From positions 372,001 through 436,000 of the forward strand of contig VLTN01000013.1 of the NCBI GenBank assembly GCA_008330645.1: DNA of 64,000 nucleotides, in the 5' to 3' direction. The notes under the pieces are model-generated. The model saw only the letters and a list, made by a program, of their open reading frames with translations. It did no database searches and was not told where the DNA came from. Within the stretch, counting starts at the first letter, position 1. Every line of letters begins with the position of its first letter. A program made the translations under genes and the position numbers. This document shows positions 41,872 to 52,908 of the stretch, piece by piece. The DNA comes from Cafeteria roenbergensis (Eukaryota; Sar; Bigyra; Bicosoecida; Cafeteriaceae).

Positions 41872-42587
41872 TCAGAGCTCTTCGCGGAGCTCCGCCGCAT
41901 CCTTGCGCGCCTGGATGCGATCCTTGAGCGCATAGAAGTCCTTGTTCGTCTGATGCATGAAATGGAGCGCGTTGCCGCGCGTGAGGTAGCCGCGAGGAAG
42001 CGCCAGCTCTGGGGAGTGGAGGCCCTCGCGGGAGATGAACGCCTGGAGGCGCTCCGACAGAAAGGCTCGCTCCTCCTCGTCGACAAGCGTGCCGGTGGGA
42101 TTGAACACGTACTCCCAGAACCTGTGGACGCACAGCAGGCGCGGGGCAGAGGCCAAAATCTGAAATGTGGGCACGTGGCTCGCCCTGCAACCTTCGCGAC
42201 ACGCCATGAGGTGGCAGTGAGCGAGCGCGCGGCGCAGGGGTAGGAGCGAGCCGCTGTGGCTCACAGCTCCAGGTCTTGGGGCCGCACAGCAGTGACCTGC
42301 ACGGGCTCGTCGTCTTCGTCGGTCGGCTGGTTGACGATTGCAATGGCCTGGGAGTATGCCTGGACCGCGTGCTTCTCGAACTCAGACTGGCTCATCGTCC
42401 TGAACGGGGCTAGCATGTCGTTGTCGAAGCCCTCTGGGGCGGCGTCGCCGGTGAACACAGTCTTGTCGTCGGCTTGCTGGCTCGCTGGAATGGGACCAGT
42501 GTTCATGCCGAGCTCGTCAGCAAAGTCTGCCGCGCGGGCAAGAGATGCGACCACCGCGCACGCTGCGGCTGCAAGAGCGAGACGCAT
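41872..42587 (-). CDS. Secreted or ER-targeted small protein of unknown function, 190 aa
   Basis: Exon 1 is 42587-42265 and exon 2 is 42121-41872; the donor is GTGAGC, which otherwise reads as an in-frame stop (CTG TGA), and the acceptor is GTCCACAG. Phase 2 fits (split Leu codon). MRLALAAAACAVVASLARAA is a signal peptide. The mature part is acidic, with EKHAVQAYSQAIAIVN, RPQDLELFWEYVFNPTGTLV and DEEERAFLSERLQAFI, and ends basic then acidic (KDRIQARKDAAELREEL). There is no KDEL-type retention signal and no family recognised. If exon 1 were read without splicing it would encode a 109-residue secreted protein. Confidence 0.6.
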
Positions 42588-42749
42588 GCTTTTGCGCGAC
42601 CGGCGCTGGGCCAATCGTCCGTGGAGTGCGCGCCGAGCCTCGCCCCAACGCAGCACTCGCCGTCGCCTGCGCTGCTTGCAGAGCCCTGCGCCGCTTGCCG
42701 TCCAGCGTCGTCATTTCGCCACGGCGCGCCGCATCGGCCGATCGCCTGG

Positions 42750-44053
42750 ATGGCCGCTGCCATGCTTGCGCGGGGGTGAGTGCCATGCGGATGAGTCGTA
42801 GGCGGGAGCCGTCCACGCGAGCGCTCCTGGCGCGCCTGGCCGGCCCGACTGCCCTTGCAAGCTGCGTCGTGCTCCCGCAGCGGCCTGCATCAAGCGCTGT
42901 GCGACCCGGCCTGCCTCCCTCCCGCCGCTGCTCCGCCCCCCACCGCAGTGCTTCTGTTGCCAGCCGTGCCTGCGCGGGAGCGCCGCTTCGCGTTTGCGCG
43001 CCGGCTGCCAGCCAGCGTCGTTGGTGAGGTCTCGCCGACCGGCAGCGCTCGAGCCCCCCTTGCGCACCGCACGCGCTGCGGCCCCACCGTGTCTCGCCGC
43101 ACTCCGCCTTTGACCTTTTGTGCGCGATACAGGCGCTCTGTGGGGGTTATTCTCCTCGAGCACATCGACGAGCTCGGCTTTCAAGGCCAGGAGGTGGAAG
43201 TCAAGTCCGGCTTCGCCCGCAACTACCTCATCCCGCAGAAGCTCGCGGCTTACGCGAGCGACTCCACCCGCGAGGCTTTCAAGGCGGACCTGACGGTGCG
43301 TTCTTGGGCCTGGTCGCTGTGCTGGCGCTGCTGCGCTGCAGTGCGCTCGCTCCGCCGACGCTGTCGACGCTTCCGCTGCCACCGCCCGGCCAAACCACTC
43401 CGCGCCCTCCCGCTGCGGTGCGCCCCGTTTGCTCTGCGCAGGCTGACGAAGAGGCTGCCGCCGGTCGTGCCCGCGAGCGCAACCTGCTCCGCAAGCGGCT
43501 GCAGGCGCTGCCGCTTCGCTTCGCAGTGGCCACGGAGGACGACGAGCACCTCTACGGCTCCGTCACGTGAGCGCGAGCCGTGCAGCAGCACCGCGGCGGC
43601 GCTTCCGGCTGCCCGCATGGCCCTTCCTTCTCGCGCGCGTGCTGCCCTGCCACGCTGCGTGCGCTCCCCCGTGGACGCTGCGCCGACTGCCCTCAGGGTC
43701 AGGCAGCCGCCCACGGCCGCCCGCCCTCAAGCTCCCCGCGCCGACCCGCCCGCCCACCCGTGCTCCTGCCCTTCTTGTACCGCAGCTCGGGCGACATTGC
43801 TGACCAAATCAACAGCCGCCTGCGCCTCCCGCGCCCGCTGGAGAAGGGTCAGGTCAAGATCGTTGACAGGAGCAGCACCGCGGAAATGGCAGAGGAGGAG
43901 CTCGAGGCAGCGCGCAAGGAGCGCACTGGCCGCCGCTTCGCGCCCATGATCAAGACGGTAGGCTGGCACCTGGTGGAGGTCCGCACCGAGTCGGGCTCCG
44001 GGGACCCCGTGACCGCGCTGGTGGAGGTGCAGGTGATCAGCAGCAGCGCCTGA
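42750..44053 (+). CDS. MRPL9: Large-subunit ribosomal protein bL9, organellar (mitochondrial), 193 aa
   Basis: Exons 42750-42775 (26 nt, MAAAMLARG), 43133-43295, 43442-43566 and 43786-44053; every phase fits. The second exon carries the bL9 N-domain signature (VGVILLEHIDELGFQGQEVE, VKSGFARNYLIPQKLAAY). The third gives the connecting helix (ERNLLRKRLQALPLRFAVAT, then DEHLYGSVT). The fourth is the C-domain (SGDIADQINSRL, IKTVGWHLVEVR). The N-domain contacts the 23S-type rRNA. The short basic start looks like a minimal targeting sequence; mitochondrial rather than plastid is inferred because no plastid gene is seen here. Intron 1 is 357 nt and contains further Met-rich open frames that could instead be an alternative leader. 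Confidence 0.88.
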
Positions 44054-44459
44054 TCCGCGCTTGCGGCAGCGTGTGTGAGGCGGCGGCGGCAGCAGCGGCG
44101 CGTGGATCAGCAGCCCGAACCGCGAAGCAAGAAACGCCAGCCCCCCGCGCCCACCGCGGTGGGTGGTTGGGGTCACCTTCACTTCCGGCAGCGGCGGCTG
44201 CGGGCGCCGGAGAGGTGAAAAAGGCCGCTCGCGTGGACGCACACGGCCCTGCGCTGCCGTTGCAGCGCGGGGCGGCACCACAGCGTCACGCAGACAGGTT
44301 CGACTCCATTGCAAGCCCTGCCCGCCGGCCCGGGGCTTGTTCCCGGCGCCACAATCACCCGCACACAAGGGCGCGGACACGCACACAAGCACACGCATGC
44401 ATAGTCACATTCACAGAGGCGGCTGAGCATTCGCCCCTTGGCGGTCACGCGGCGCGGCG
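44054..44459. other. Convergent intergenic region, bL9m / Zn2Cys6 gene 1
   Basis: 406 bp between convergent stops; includes a CA-rich stretch near 44350-44410 (CACACAAG, CACGCACACAAGCACACGC). No gene is recognised. Confidence 0.45.
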
Positions 44460-47400
44460 TCAGAAAAAGCTGGGAAGAGGCGACCCGGCGCCGTCGCTGC
44501 TCCCGCTGGAGAGCGCTGCGGCCAGAGGCTGTCCGCGCCACTCGAGCCCGCCGTCTCCGTTCCCGAACATGGGCGACATGCCGCCTGCCTGCCCCGAGGC
44601 AGGGTCTTGGCTGAAGAGGTCAAACTCGGCCGCGGAGGAGGCGAGTGATAGACGCGACATGGCGACGCTCATCGCATCGTCGTCGCCGTCGTCTTCGGCC
44701 GTGGTTCGCCTGCGCTCGTGGGCGCTAGGGGGCGCCTCGAGCGGGCCGGGAGACGACACAGATCCTTCGCGCCTGTGAGGTGCCGCGGCCAGCCCGAACG
44801 CTGGTGCGCTGGGGGTGCCGTCGTCAACCCTGCCTGGCACGGGGCTGCCATAGATTGCGTCCAGGCCGCTCGGTCGCACCGGGAGAAGGCGTGGCGGCGC
44901 AGAGGCGGCAGCGGCTGCGCTGGCGAGGGGCGGGCCAGCGGCCGACGCCGCCGCAGCTCCGGCCGCCGCGCCGCCGCCTGCCAGCGGACGCAACGGCATA
45001 GCAGCGCCGTTGCCGCCGTTGGCTCCAGCAGCGGGGGAGGAGGCCGCCGCCACCACCCTTGAGCGCACGATGCGGCGCGCGTCTGCGAGCTTTGGGAACT
45101 TGAGCGCCGCCTTGAAGACGCAGAGCGGGGCGGCGAAGGGCGACGATGCGGCGTCGCGCATGGCGTCGCACTTGTGGAGCACCTCCAGCTGCGCCGCGTC
45201 CACCCCCCTCCTGCGCTGCTCTGCTGCCCGGATGGCCGCTGCGCGGGCGGAGAGGGCGAACTCGAGGACCTTTGCCAGGGGCACGAAGGGCTCCATCGTG
45301 GTGATGAGGCCCCACCCCGGCGAAATGGCGAAGGCGGTTTCGCAGCACATTTCTGCAGCGCGAGCCCCCTCGCTCGCCGAGGCCCGGGATGCTCGGGCCG
45401 CCGGCGCTCGCCCCGCCTGGCCTGACGACGGCGCGGCGCACGGCGTGGCCCCGTCGGGGCACCACTGCGCCTGCTCCCGCTTGAGCGCCTCGGCATGGGG
45501 GGCCTTGGGCCTGTCGAGGCCGAAGATGCCCGTGGGCCAGGCCAGCCGGAGGCGGAACCCCTGAGGGTTGGGCAGCGACTGCTCGAACACGGGGAGGTAC
45601 CGGCGGTCGCTGTCGTCGCAGGAGGGCACCGTGGGGCCGGTTGTGCACTGGCTGACCGCAGCGCCAGCGCTGCTGTCGCTGCTGGACGCGCTCGGCCGTC
45701 CCGCCTCCTCGCCGTTGCAGCGCTCGCCGTCCGTTCCGCCGCAGCCAGCGGCGGAAGCGCAGCCGCCGGCTGCCTCGTCGCCCCCGGCTGCCTGGCTGCT
45801 AGACCCCGAGGCGCCCCCGTGGCTTGCGGGCGCGCCGGCCCGGGGGCCGCCCCCAGCCGCAACAGAGCACTTCTTCGCGCCCCCAAACTCAAAGTCCGTC
45901 AGTCCTGGCCGCGGCATGCAATCCTCGCCCATGTCACACCACACCGCCTGGTCGTCGTGTGGGGGGGCGTGCGGGGCGGAGGCTCCGCCGTGGCTGTCGC
46001 TGCCACCCCCCGTATGGGCGTGGGCGGCCTCCACGCAGCGCTCGGGAAAGGGCTTCCCGGCCGGCGCCGTCCCGCCCCCGTGGGTCGCCCAGCACTCAAC
46101 CCGTGCCTGCCTCAGCCCCGAGGGGCTCCGCAGTGCGCCTGACGCCGAAGCCGGCGTCTGCGTGCGCAGCGTGGCCGCCTCGCCAGCGCCGAGGGGCTTC
46201 CCCCGCAGCTGGGCCTCGAGCCCCAGGCGCTCCTGCAGCGCGGCCTCGGTGCGGCAAAAGGCCTCTTGAAACTGAAACTCTTCCGTATCCTCGAAGCGCG
46301 GCGCGACGTCGGGCGACTGCGCGTCCCGCAGCAGCGAGGTCGGCGAAACCGACCCAGTGGGAGAGCCGGTGCGGACCGTGGCAGTGCCAGCCGAGCTGCT
46401 GCTGCCGCTTGCGTCGACGCCGCCGCCGCCGCCGCTGCTGCTGCTGCTGCTGCTGCTACTACCACCGCTGCTGCTGCTGCTGCTGCTGCCGCCGCCGCCG
46501 CCGCTGCTGCCTGTTCCTGGGCTCCCGCCCTCCGGAGTTTCCGCTCCAGCACGGCGCGGGCGCTTGGCGGGGTTCTGCTGAGAATGCCAGGCGCTGAGGT
46601 CAGGCCCTGCGTCGTCGTCGGGAGAGGCGAGCCCGGCCATGACTGCCCTCACTTCCTCGTGCGTGAAGACCACTTTGGGGAACCTTGGGTCGTGAGGCGG
46701 CTCCCACGGCGCCCTCCCCGTCTCTGTGGCGCTCGTGGTCGCCGCACCGCTGGAGGCGGGCGAGGCCGGCAAGTCAGCGGGCGGGTCGTCGCCAGCGGGC
46801 GGAACCGAGGCGAGGTACGCCTTGGCCGCGCGCACAATTGCTTCGCCGGCGCGGTCGACGAAACCAAGCTGGCCCGGTGCGCGCGGCTGCTGCGTCCGCT
46901 CGGACGCATCAGAATGCGGCACCGGCGGGACGCGATCGGCGAGCGTGCTTGCGATGGCAACTCGCAAGAAGGGGTCGTCCTCCGCGTCCAGCGCCGACCG
47001 CAGGCCGGCCACGAGGAGGTCGCGAGCCCTGTCCCAGGTGGGGAGGCGGGGCGCCGAGTCGGTCCCCAGGGCGGGGGCGGCCTCGGCGGCTGGCGCGCAC
47101 TCGTCCGAGATGTGAGTGATGGCGTCAGCAAAGTGGTGCGGCTGGCGCAGAATGGCCTTGCCGATGCGCTTGGCAACGTTGAGGTCGAGGGCGGGGTGGA
47201 GGGGCTTGGGCTCGAAGCGGACGTCGAGGAGGAACGTCGTCATGGAGCGAATCCTGCCTGTCGGGCCGTACATGATGTTGGCCAGCTCCGTCGCGTGGAA
47301 GACAGAGTGGCACACAGGCACAGGGAGGACGCAGCCGGCGGACACGAAGCGGAGGTACTTGCCTCGGAAGCGGAAGGTAGTGAGGCCGCGGGCGACGGCT

Positions 47401-49239
47401 TCTATGGAGCAGAGCGCCTGAGGGATGACCGACTCCGGGTGCACCCAGTTGATCTCGCCGCCAGAGTTGATGAGAGAGACAATGGTGGAGCAGGTGGTCC
47501 CCACAAGAGACATGGCCGCCTCGTTCATGAACACACTGCGAGAAGCGGCGTGCGTACGCGCGTGAGAGTGGCATTGGCGGGACCGCGGGGGAGGCAAGGG
47601 GGGAGGGAGCACTGGGGCGAGCAGCGCGGGCGGAGCAGGAGACGCCGACGAGCGCGAGGCCGGAGCGCCTCCTCCCCTGCGCAGCGAGAGGCGGCGGCGA
47701 GCGCGGCAAGTCGGGCGGCGCGCGCAGGCAAGAGCACGGCCAGAGCGGGAGAGGCACCGCTCACCTGATTGGGAACGATGTGACGTCGTCGTAGACCACC
47801 CGTGTGACGGGCAGCGGCGTGCCGGCAAGCGCGCTCTCGACGACGTCGTCGAAGCCGGTTGGCACCGCCCGAGCGATGTGATCAGCGTGTCGAGCCCCCC
47901 CCGCGGAGAAGCGTACCCCACCCGCTGCGATGCCGATCGCCGAGCAGTGATGGTCCGGGTGGTGGCCGGGCGGCAGCACTCCCGGGCGGACGGCCCGACC
48001 GCTGGGCGTCCTCACGCGCAAGGGCACGCCCAGGCGCTCGGAGGCGCCCGGCGTTCTGTTGAGGAGGGTGCGCACCCCCTCCTCGAGGTGAAGGAAGCGG
48101 CCGCTGCCGAGAGCCCTGGTGAACAGCTCCGTCCAAGCCGCCACGCCCTGGGGCGAGCACAGCGGGGCGTCGAAGAGACCCACGCGGGGCCTCAGCGAGC
48201 GGGCGGGCCCGGGAAGGGCGCGTCGGAACGAGGGAGGGCCCCGCGGCAGCAGGCTGCTGAGCAGGGAGCTGGGGGTGACCACTCTCGGCCCTGCAGAGGA
48301 CGAGGTCGAGGTCAATGCGGCGTCCAGCAGGCCGTCGAGCGAGAGGTCTCCCTCCTCCTCCCGGCCGGCCGCGATTGCCCGCAGGTGCGCTGTGGCCGCA
48401 GCCACTGCAACGTGACTGCGGTCGGCGAGGTCGCCGTCGTGCTCGGGGTCGCCGAAGATGGTGTCGATGACAGCCTCGTAGGGCCGCGCGCCAGAGGAGG
48501 GGCGGTCGAACGCGGACTCCTCGATGGACTCTATGTTTATCAGCGCGGTTTGGGCGGCGGATAGGTCATCGGGAGTCCAGCGAGCGGCAACGTCGGGCGT
48601 CGCAGCTTGTGACCCGACTAATTCGCCGGAGAGCCCCGCGCTCGACGACACGCCCCCATCCGCTGAAATCGCCAGCTGCCGCCTGCCATCAGACGTGCCC
48701 GCTGCGGACGCCGGCCCGTCTACAAGCAGCGGCCGCGAAGCGCGCCTGCCGCGGACGGAACCGGCTCCTCCGTCGCCAGGCGTTGGCACTGACCTGAGGA
48801 CCACTGCCGGCCCGTCGGCAAGAGGGTGGGGCGCTGGGGCGTGTGTCCAGGGCAGCCCGGGCACGCCAGGCGCAGGCCGCGCGGCCGCGCGCCCAACGTG
48901 GGCCAAAGGGTCAGCCTTTCCCGCCCAGCCCGAGTGGTCCTCCATGCTGCCGTCCTCCTCAGCGGGCCGCTTGCGCGCTCGCCCAGCTGGAGTGCTCTGG
49001 TCCGGGCTACCCTTTGGGCTCGCTGTGTCGTTGGCCTGTTGCGCGGCACGCTCGCGGCGCCGCGCGGCTGCTTTTCCATCCTCGCAAACCTTCCCCAGGC
49101 GCGCGCACCTCGCGCAGGGGCGTTGGCCGTCGCATTTCTTCCTCCCGGACTCACAGGCACGGCAGGCCATGCCATGGCGAAGGTGCTTGCCCTTGGGACC
49201 CAGCAAGGCGCCACTCTTTCGAGCAGCAACAGCCGCCAT
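44460..49239 (-). CDS. Zn2Cys6 (fungal-type) putative transcription factor 1, 1516 aa
   Basis: Exons 49239-47765 and 47535-44460 (donor GTGAGC, acceptor TCTCGCAG, phase 2). Residues ~24-50 form a complete binuclear zinc cluster (HGMACRACESGRKKCDGQRP followed by CARCARLGKVC; spacing C-x2-C-x6-C-x5-C-x2-C-x6-C). A basic Ala/Arg-rich stretch follows. Before the splice is a conserved block (VGLFDAPLCSPQGVAAWTEL, LLNRTPGASERLGVPLRVRT, RVVYDDVTSFPI) that continues across it (VFMNEAAMSLVGTTCSTIVS, RFRGKYLRFVSAG, ANIMYGPTGRIRSMTTFLLD); this resembles a PAS-type sensory fold only by position and layout. Very long Ser/Gly/Ala-rich regions include trinucleotide runs near 46420-46510. A final conserved motif is LPVFEQSLPNPQGFRLRLAW. 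Paralogue of the gene at 57660-60520. Confidence 0.8.
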
Positions 49240-50242
49240 TGCTTCCACCCCAGCACGCCCTCACACACAGCTCGCCTAGAGCAAAGCGCCCGCTCAACGT
49301 CTGAGCGGCGCTCTCCTAACTAATGTGGCGCGCCCCTCCTGGGACGGGCTTGGCGTGTGGCCGTCGGCGCTCGTGATTCTGGCAAGTTTCTGCTGAGTTC
49401 CGCTGAGGAACGAAGGCAAGGGCTCTGGCTTCAGGCGCGCTCCCGCGACCAGGACTTCAGCGGCGCTTGTCTGGGCCCTCCGCCGGGGGGTGGGGAGCAG
49501 CAATGTTGTCAGGGCTTGCCAGCTGGCTGCGTGTTGGCCGGGCGGCACTGGAGCTCGACAAGCGACTCCAAAGGGCGCACATGCTGTGGCGGCGAGGCGT
49601 TCGCTCGCTCTCGGGCAACCGCCTGACACCTTCGAGCGCCGTCGGGCTCACGCGAGGAAGGGGCGCCCCAATTGGCCAGCGCCGCCCAGCACCACGGCCA
49701 CAACACCATCACAGTGACACCACCTATGTCAGCCCTGCGGCCTGCACAAACCGTTGCGCGCAGCTGGGGGCGCAGGCCTGCGACACTCGGCCAAGCAGCG
49801 ATAGAGTTGCTGCCCGGCGCCGAGCGCTGTCAACCGAAGCTGCAGACCGCCGCAGAATCATGCGCATGGCGCGCTATCCGCGGCCACGGAGCGTCATGGA
49901 CGCCTCGGCTACCTCGCGCAAGCGGCGCCTCGCTCTCTGGTTGGTGGTCAGCGCTGAGAGCCGGAGCGACGGGTGACCGGCCTGCGCTGCGCCGTACGGG
50001 CCGGCCACCGCAGGCAGCAACGCAGCTGGAAGGGAGCCGCTCATTCCTTGAGCCGCGCAAGCGGGAGGAAGCCAGCGGAGGATCGCCTGGTCGCGCCCTC
50101 GCGGGAACAGCCTGGGCGACGAGTGTCACCGCGGATCGGCTCTCTGCTGCATCTCGCCGTCGGGTGCGGGCTCCTCCTCATACGCGCGTGCTGCGTCGCA
50201 TAATTGTAGCCCCATTCGTGCTCAAGCTGTCCCGCCCCCCGT
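49240..50242. other. Intergenic region upstream of Zn2Cys6 gene 1
   Basis: About 1 kb. Several overlapping open frames exist but none has conserved-looking content. It should contain the TF1 promoter; the right edge abuts the duplicated exon fragment. Nothing else is recognised. Confidence 0.4.
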
Positions 50243-50634
50243 GCTCACCGGCTGGTCCAGCAACGGCAACGCCCTGCGGCCCGGCTACGAGGGCTACGTC
50301 GAGGACGCGGCCGCTCCCATCACCAAGATGGCACGCCCAGGTGTCGAGTCTGGTTTCAAGGCCGCCGCCCCGGCAGGCGTCCCCGATGCTGGCAGCGTGC
50401 GCGTGTAGTCGAGCGCGGGTGTGTGTGTGTTTTGCGGGTGGGTGCCAGCGGGCAAGCCGCTCCGCTGCTGCCGCCTCTGTGCGCGCTGCCGCGCAAGTCA
50501 TGATTCCCGCACGCACGTTGGCAGCCGCTCCCAAGCTCACACATCACTGGGGCGCGTGGCGACAGCGTCGTCTCAGCGCACTCGGGCGCGCGCCGCTGCC
50601 CGCACCGCGCTCTCCGAAAGCGCCGTCTCAGGCA
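50243..50634 (+). pseudogene. Duplicated last exon and 3' flank of the gene at 56449
   Basis: These 392 bp match 57275-57666 in the same orientation, with one mismatch seen by eye (A for G at about 50580). It starts exactly at the first base of exon 4 of the 56449-57440 gene (LTGWSSNGNALRPGYEGYVE and on to the TAG at 50406-50408). It continues through that gene's 3' flank to the last codon of Zn2Cys6 gene 2. No upstream exons are present, and the preceding bases lack the CCTGCAG acceptor (here CCCGTG), so it is a non-functional fragment. Confidence 0.88.
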
Positions 50635-50960
50635 CTTGCTGAGACTGTGCTCTGCAGGCCCCTGGTCACGTAGGCAGTCGAATGTGAAACGGACGCAGGA
50701 GCAGTGCCAGGCTCGGCAGGATGCTCGGCTGTGGCGGGCACACCCTGCACGCGCGAGCCCAGAGCGGCTTCCGCGCGCCGCACCGCCGCCCGGGCGACCC
50801 GCTCCATGCCGGCCTCACCATCAGCACCGCAGCACCTTCAGATACCCCGTGTATGTCAGAGCTGGCGGCAGGGCATGGCGAAATATGCACACACTGTGCT
50901 GCTCCGCCCGGCGACGCTGGTACCCCGGCGGGACGAACGCTGGGTCGAATCTGGACGCGT
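50635..50960 (-). pseudogene. Decayed C-terminal fragment of a third Zn2Cys6-family gene
   Basis: On the minus strand this reads GEAGMERVARAAVRRAEAAL and GSRVQGVPA. It aligns with GEADVERDIVTWVQRVEAAM and GSRVQEVPA of Zn2Cys6 gene 2 (about 57990-58110), preceded by TGYLKV against PTGYRLRV. The block between is deleted, and no long conserved frame continues. Nucleotide similarity continues weakly to about 50960 (against about 58290). It sits in the same relative place as gene 2 does next to the intact exon, so the whole 50243-50960 stretch is a truncated copy of 57275-58290. Confidence 0.65.
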
Positions 50961-51758
50961 GACAAGGCCACCACGGGGCTAAGCAGCCACAGGATGCGTC
51001 CAGGGACAGTTTCCAAGCCCGCAGAGCCTGCTGCTGTCTTCGATGTGACACACACTGCCGGGATCCCGCCGGCACTGGTGTGGCCGTGAACTTAGCGCCC
51101 GCGCTGCCCGCCCAAAGCTGGAACGCTCCTCCGCCGCCGGCTTGGCCTGGGCGAGCTCCTTTCTCGCTGCGGAGGCTGGACGCTGCGTCAGGAGGTGGAC
51201 GAGTCCAGAGCCCAGCGGGCCCGGCGAGCACAACTGGCTGAAGGCGCGGCAGTCAATACCGAAAGTGAGCGCGCGGCGCCGAGGGAGGGGGGTGGCGTTG
51301 GACCACAGTCCAAGCCACGGCAGGCAATCCAAGCGCAAGCAGCCACCCCCGGCTGCCTCGTTGCCTGCGCCAGGGCGGGTGTGCGACTCGTGACCCTCCA
51401 GCGGGATCTGCTGCCTTCGCCGACCTAGACACGAATGGGGCGGGCAGCCTCAGAGGATGCGCTGCAGGCTACTATTTGACAACTTGTCGCGCTATATGGG
51501 GCACTGGGCGGCTGCTTTTGCCCCAGGGCGGCTTGATTTGCATTCACACGCAATTCTGGGCTGGGAGTGGAACGCACCTACACGGCTTCATGGCCGCTTC
51601 GGCTGCAGACACGCAACCCACTGACCATTCCGGGCTTGTGGGTGTCCAGCCTGCTGCTTTTATCGGCGGACTGGGCCCGGTGCGGCCAGAGGCCTCGCGC
51701 TGCGGGACGGAGCGTCCTCCAATGTTCGCAGCCTGCAAACATGCATTCCCGGCAAACG
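50961..51758. other. Non-coding stretch left of the TIR element
   Basis: About 800 bp with no convincing gene. The last 8 bp (51751-51758, GGCAAACG) are the left target-site duplication. Before insertion, this DNA continued directly into 56349, upstream of the gene at 56449. Confidence 0.45.
51751..51758. repeat. Left target-site duplication GGCAAACG
   Basis: Identical to 56341-56348, directly adjoining the first base of the inverted repeat. Confidence 0.85.
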
Positions 51759-51976
51759 GGTAGAGCGTACAGGGGGCCTAAGCCCCCCCCCTTATTGACA
51801 TCATTTTCCCTTCCGCCCACTCCGGCAACCACACCACCGCAAACGCCCAGCCTCCCCACCCTCTCCACACCTTCGGTGTCACCCCTCCCCCCCGCAGATC
51901 CATCGTCAGGGCATGGAATGACTCCCTGGCGCGGGAATCTGGCCCAATGGAGCCAGGGTAGCGCCAAGCGATCGCC
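51759..51976 (+). repeat. Left terminal inverted repeat
   Basis: 218 bp, ending AGCGCCAAGCGATCGCC. It matches the reverse complement of 55995-56340 with few substitutions apart from the missing 128-bp segment. Confidence 0.88.
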
Positions 51977-52908
51977 GTGGCCGTTGCCATCAACAGGCCG
52001 CACGTGGCTCACAAGTTCTTGGCCGGAATGCAGCCATCTGACCAAAGGACCAGCATGTACGTCTTTCAGACTCCCCAGGAAGAGATGACTCTTGGTTGAG
52101 CGAGGCTATGTGGGCTGTAGCGGCGTTTGCTGCCCGAAACGAATCGACCGTTGCTTTCGCCGCTCCCGCCAGCACTGGAGATGCTCCCCCTGCAACAAGG
52201 ACCACCTCCGTCACGGTTTGCTTGCTTCAGAACATTTCAGAGCATTTGCGGCCCCATGCCGTGGAGTCGTTGGCCCTGGGAGTGCTGAGAGCGGCGGAGA
52301 GCCCGCTGAGCTTGTCGTGACTGCCTGCTGACGTCGGCAGAGCCTTTCTCCTGGCTACCAGAGGCGCATCCGGTAGTTGTGGTCACCGAGTTGCCCAGAA
52401 AGTGGTGTCCGAATGGTATAACGCCTCATCCATTCGGCAGGCGTTGCCAAGGAGGGCTGATTGGCTGACCAGAGCAGCTGAGCCAGAGGACTTGCTGCTT
52501 GGGCACTTCGCCGTCGTCAATGGGACTACGCTGGTGGATGCTGGGAAGCAGGTACAAACTCTCGTTGCCGCGACAGGGGCGGGTTTGAGTCGCAAGGCAA
52601 CCGGGGCCTCTGTTACGTACCGCTGCCTCGCGCGCAGGGACATTAAGCCCCCGCGAGGCACTGCGATGGGGAGCATCGCAAGAGGATGCCGCTCTTTGTA
52701 CCGGTGCAGGAGTTGACCTGTCCAGTGCTTCCAAGGGAGATTACCAATCTGGCGCAGCCACATCTGCCAAATGGCATGGTGCGTGCCGGAGACAATGTTG
52801 CGAACCGCATGAGGCAGCAGAGCACTTGACGAAGTTCGAGCTGCTTGGTCGCGCAAATTTGACGGCTCTGCACAGTGGGCATCACACATTTGGCTAGCTG
52901 GGTTTGCT
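51977..52908. other. Left arm of the TIR element, no recognised gene
   Basis: About 930 bp with visibly lower GC and different codon texture from host genes. Several stop-free stretches occur: plus 52096-52320, plus 52402-52716 (VVSEWYNASSIRQALPRRAD, then LLLGHFAVVNGTTLVDAG) and minus 52383-52889. None has an ATG and family motif that I recognise. It could hold exons of an element-encoded gene or decayed coding sequence. Confidence 0.4.

Noticed and set aside
42855-43949. 364-residue plus-strand frame spanning the bL9 gene without introns
   Set aside because: Only one short piece (the bL9 N-domain) is conserved in this frame; the other bL9 domains lie in other frames joined by consensus splice sites.
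46266-47768. 500-residue plus-strand frame opposite Zn2Cys6 gene 1
   Set aside because: Antisense shadow; the trinucleotide runs here encode Ser/Gly tracts on the minus strand, which carries the conserved blocks.
49672-50673. 333-residue plus-strand frame upstream of and into the duplicated fragment
   Set aside because: No conserved sequence, and in the duplicated part it runs in a different frame from the real exon.
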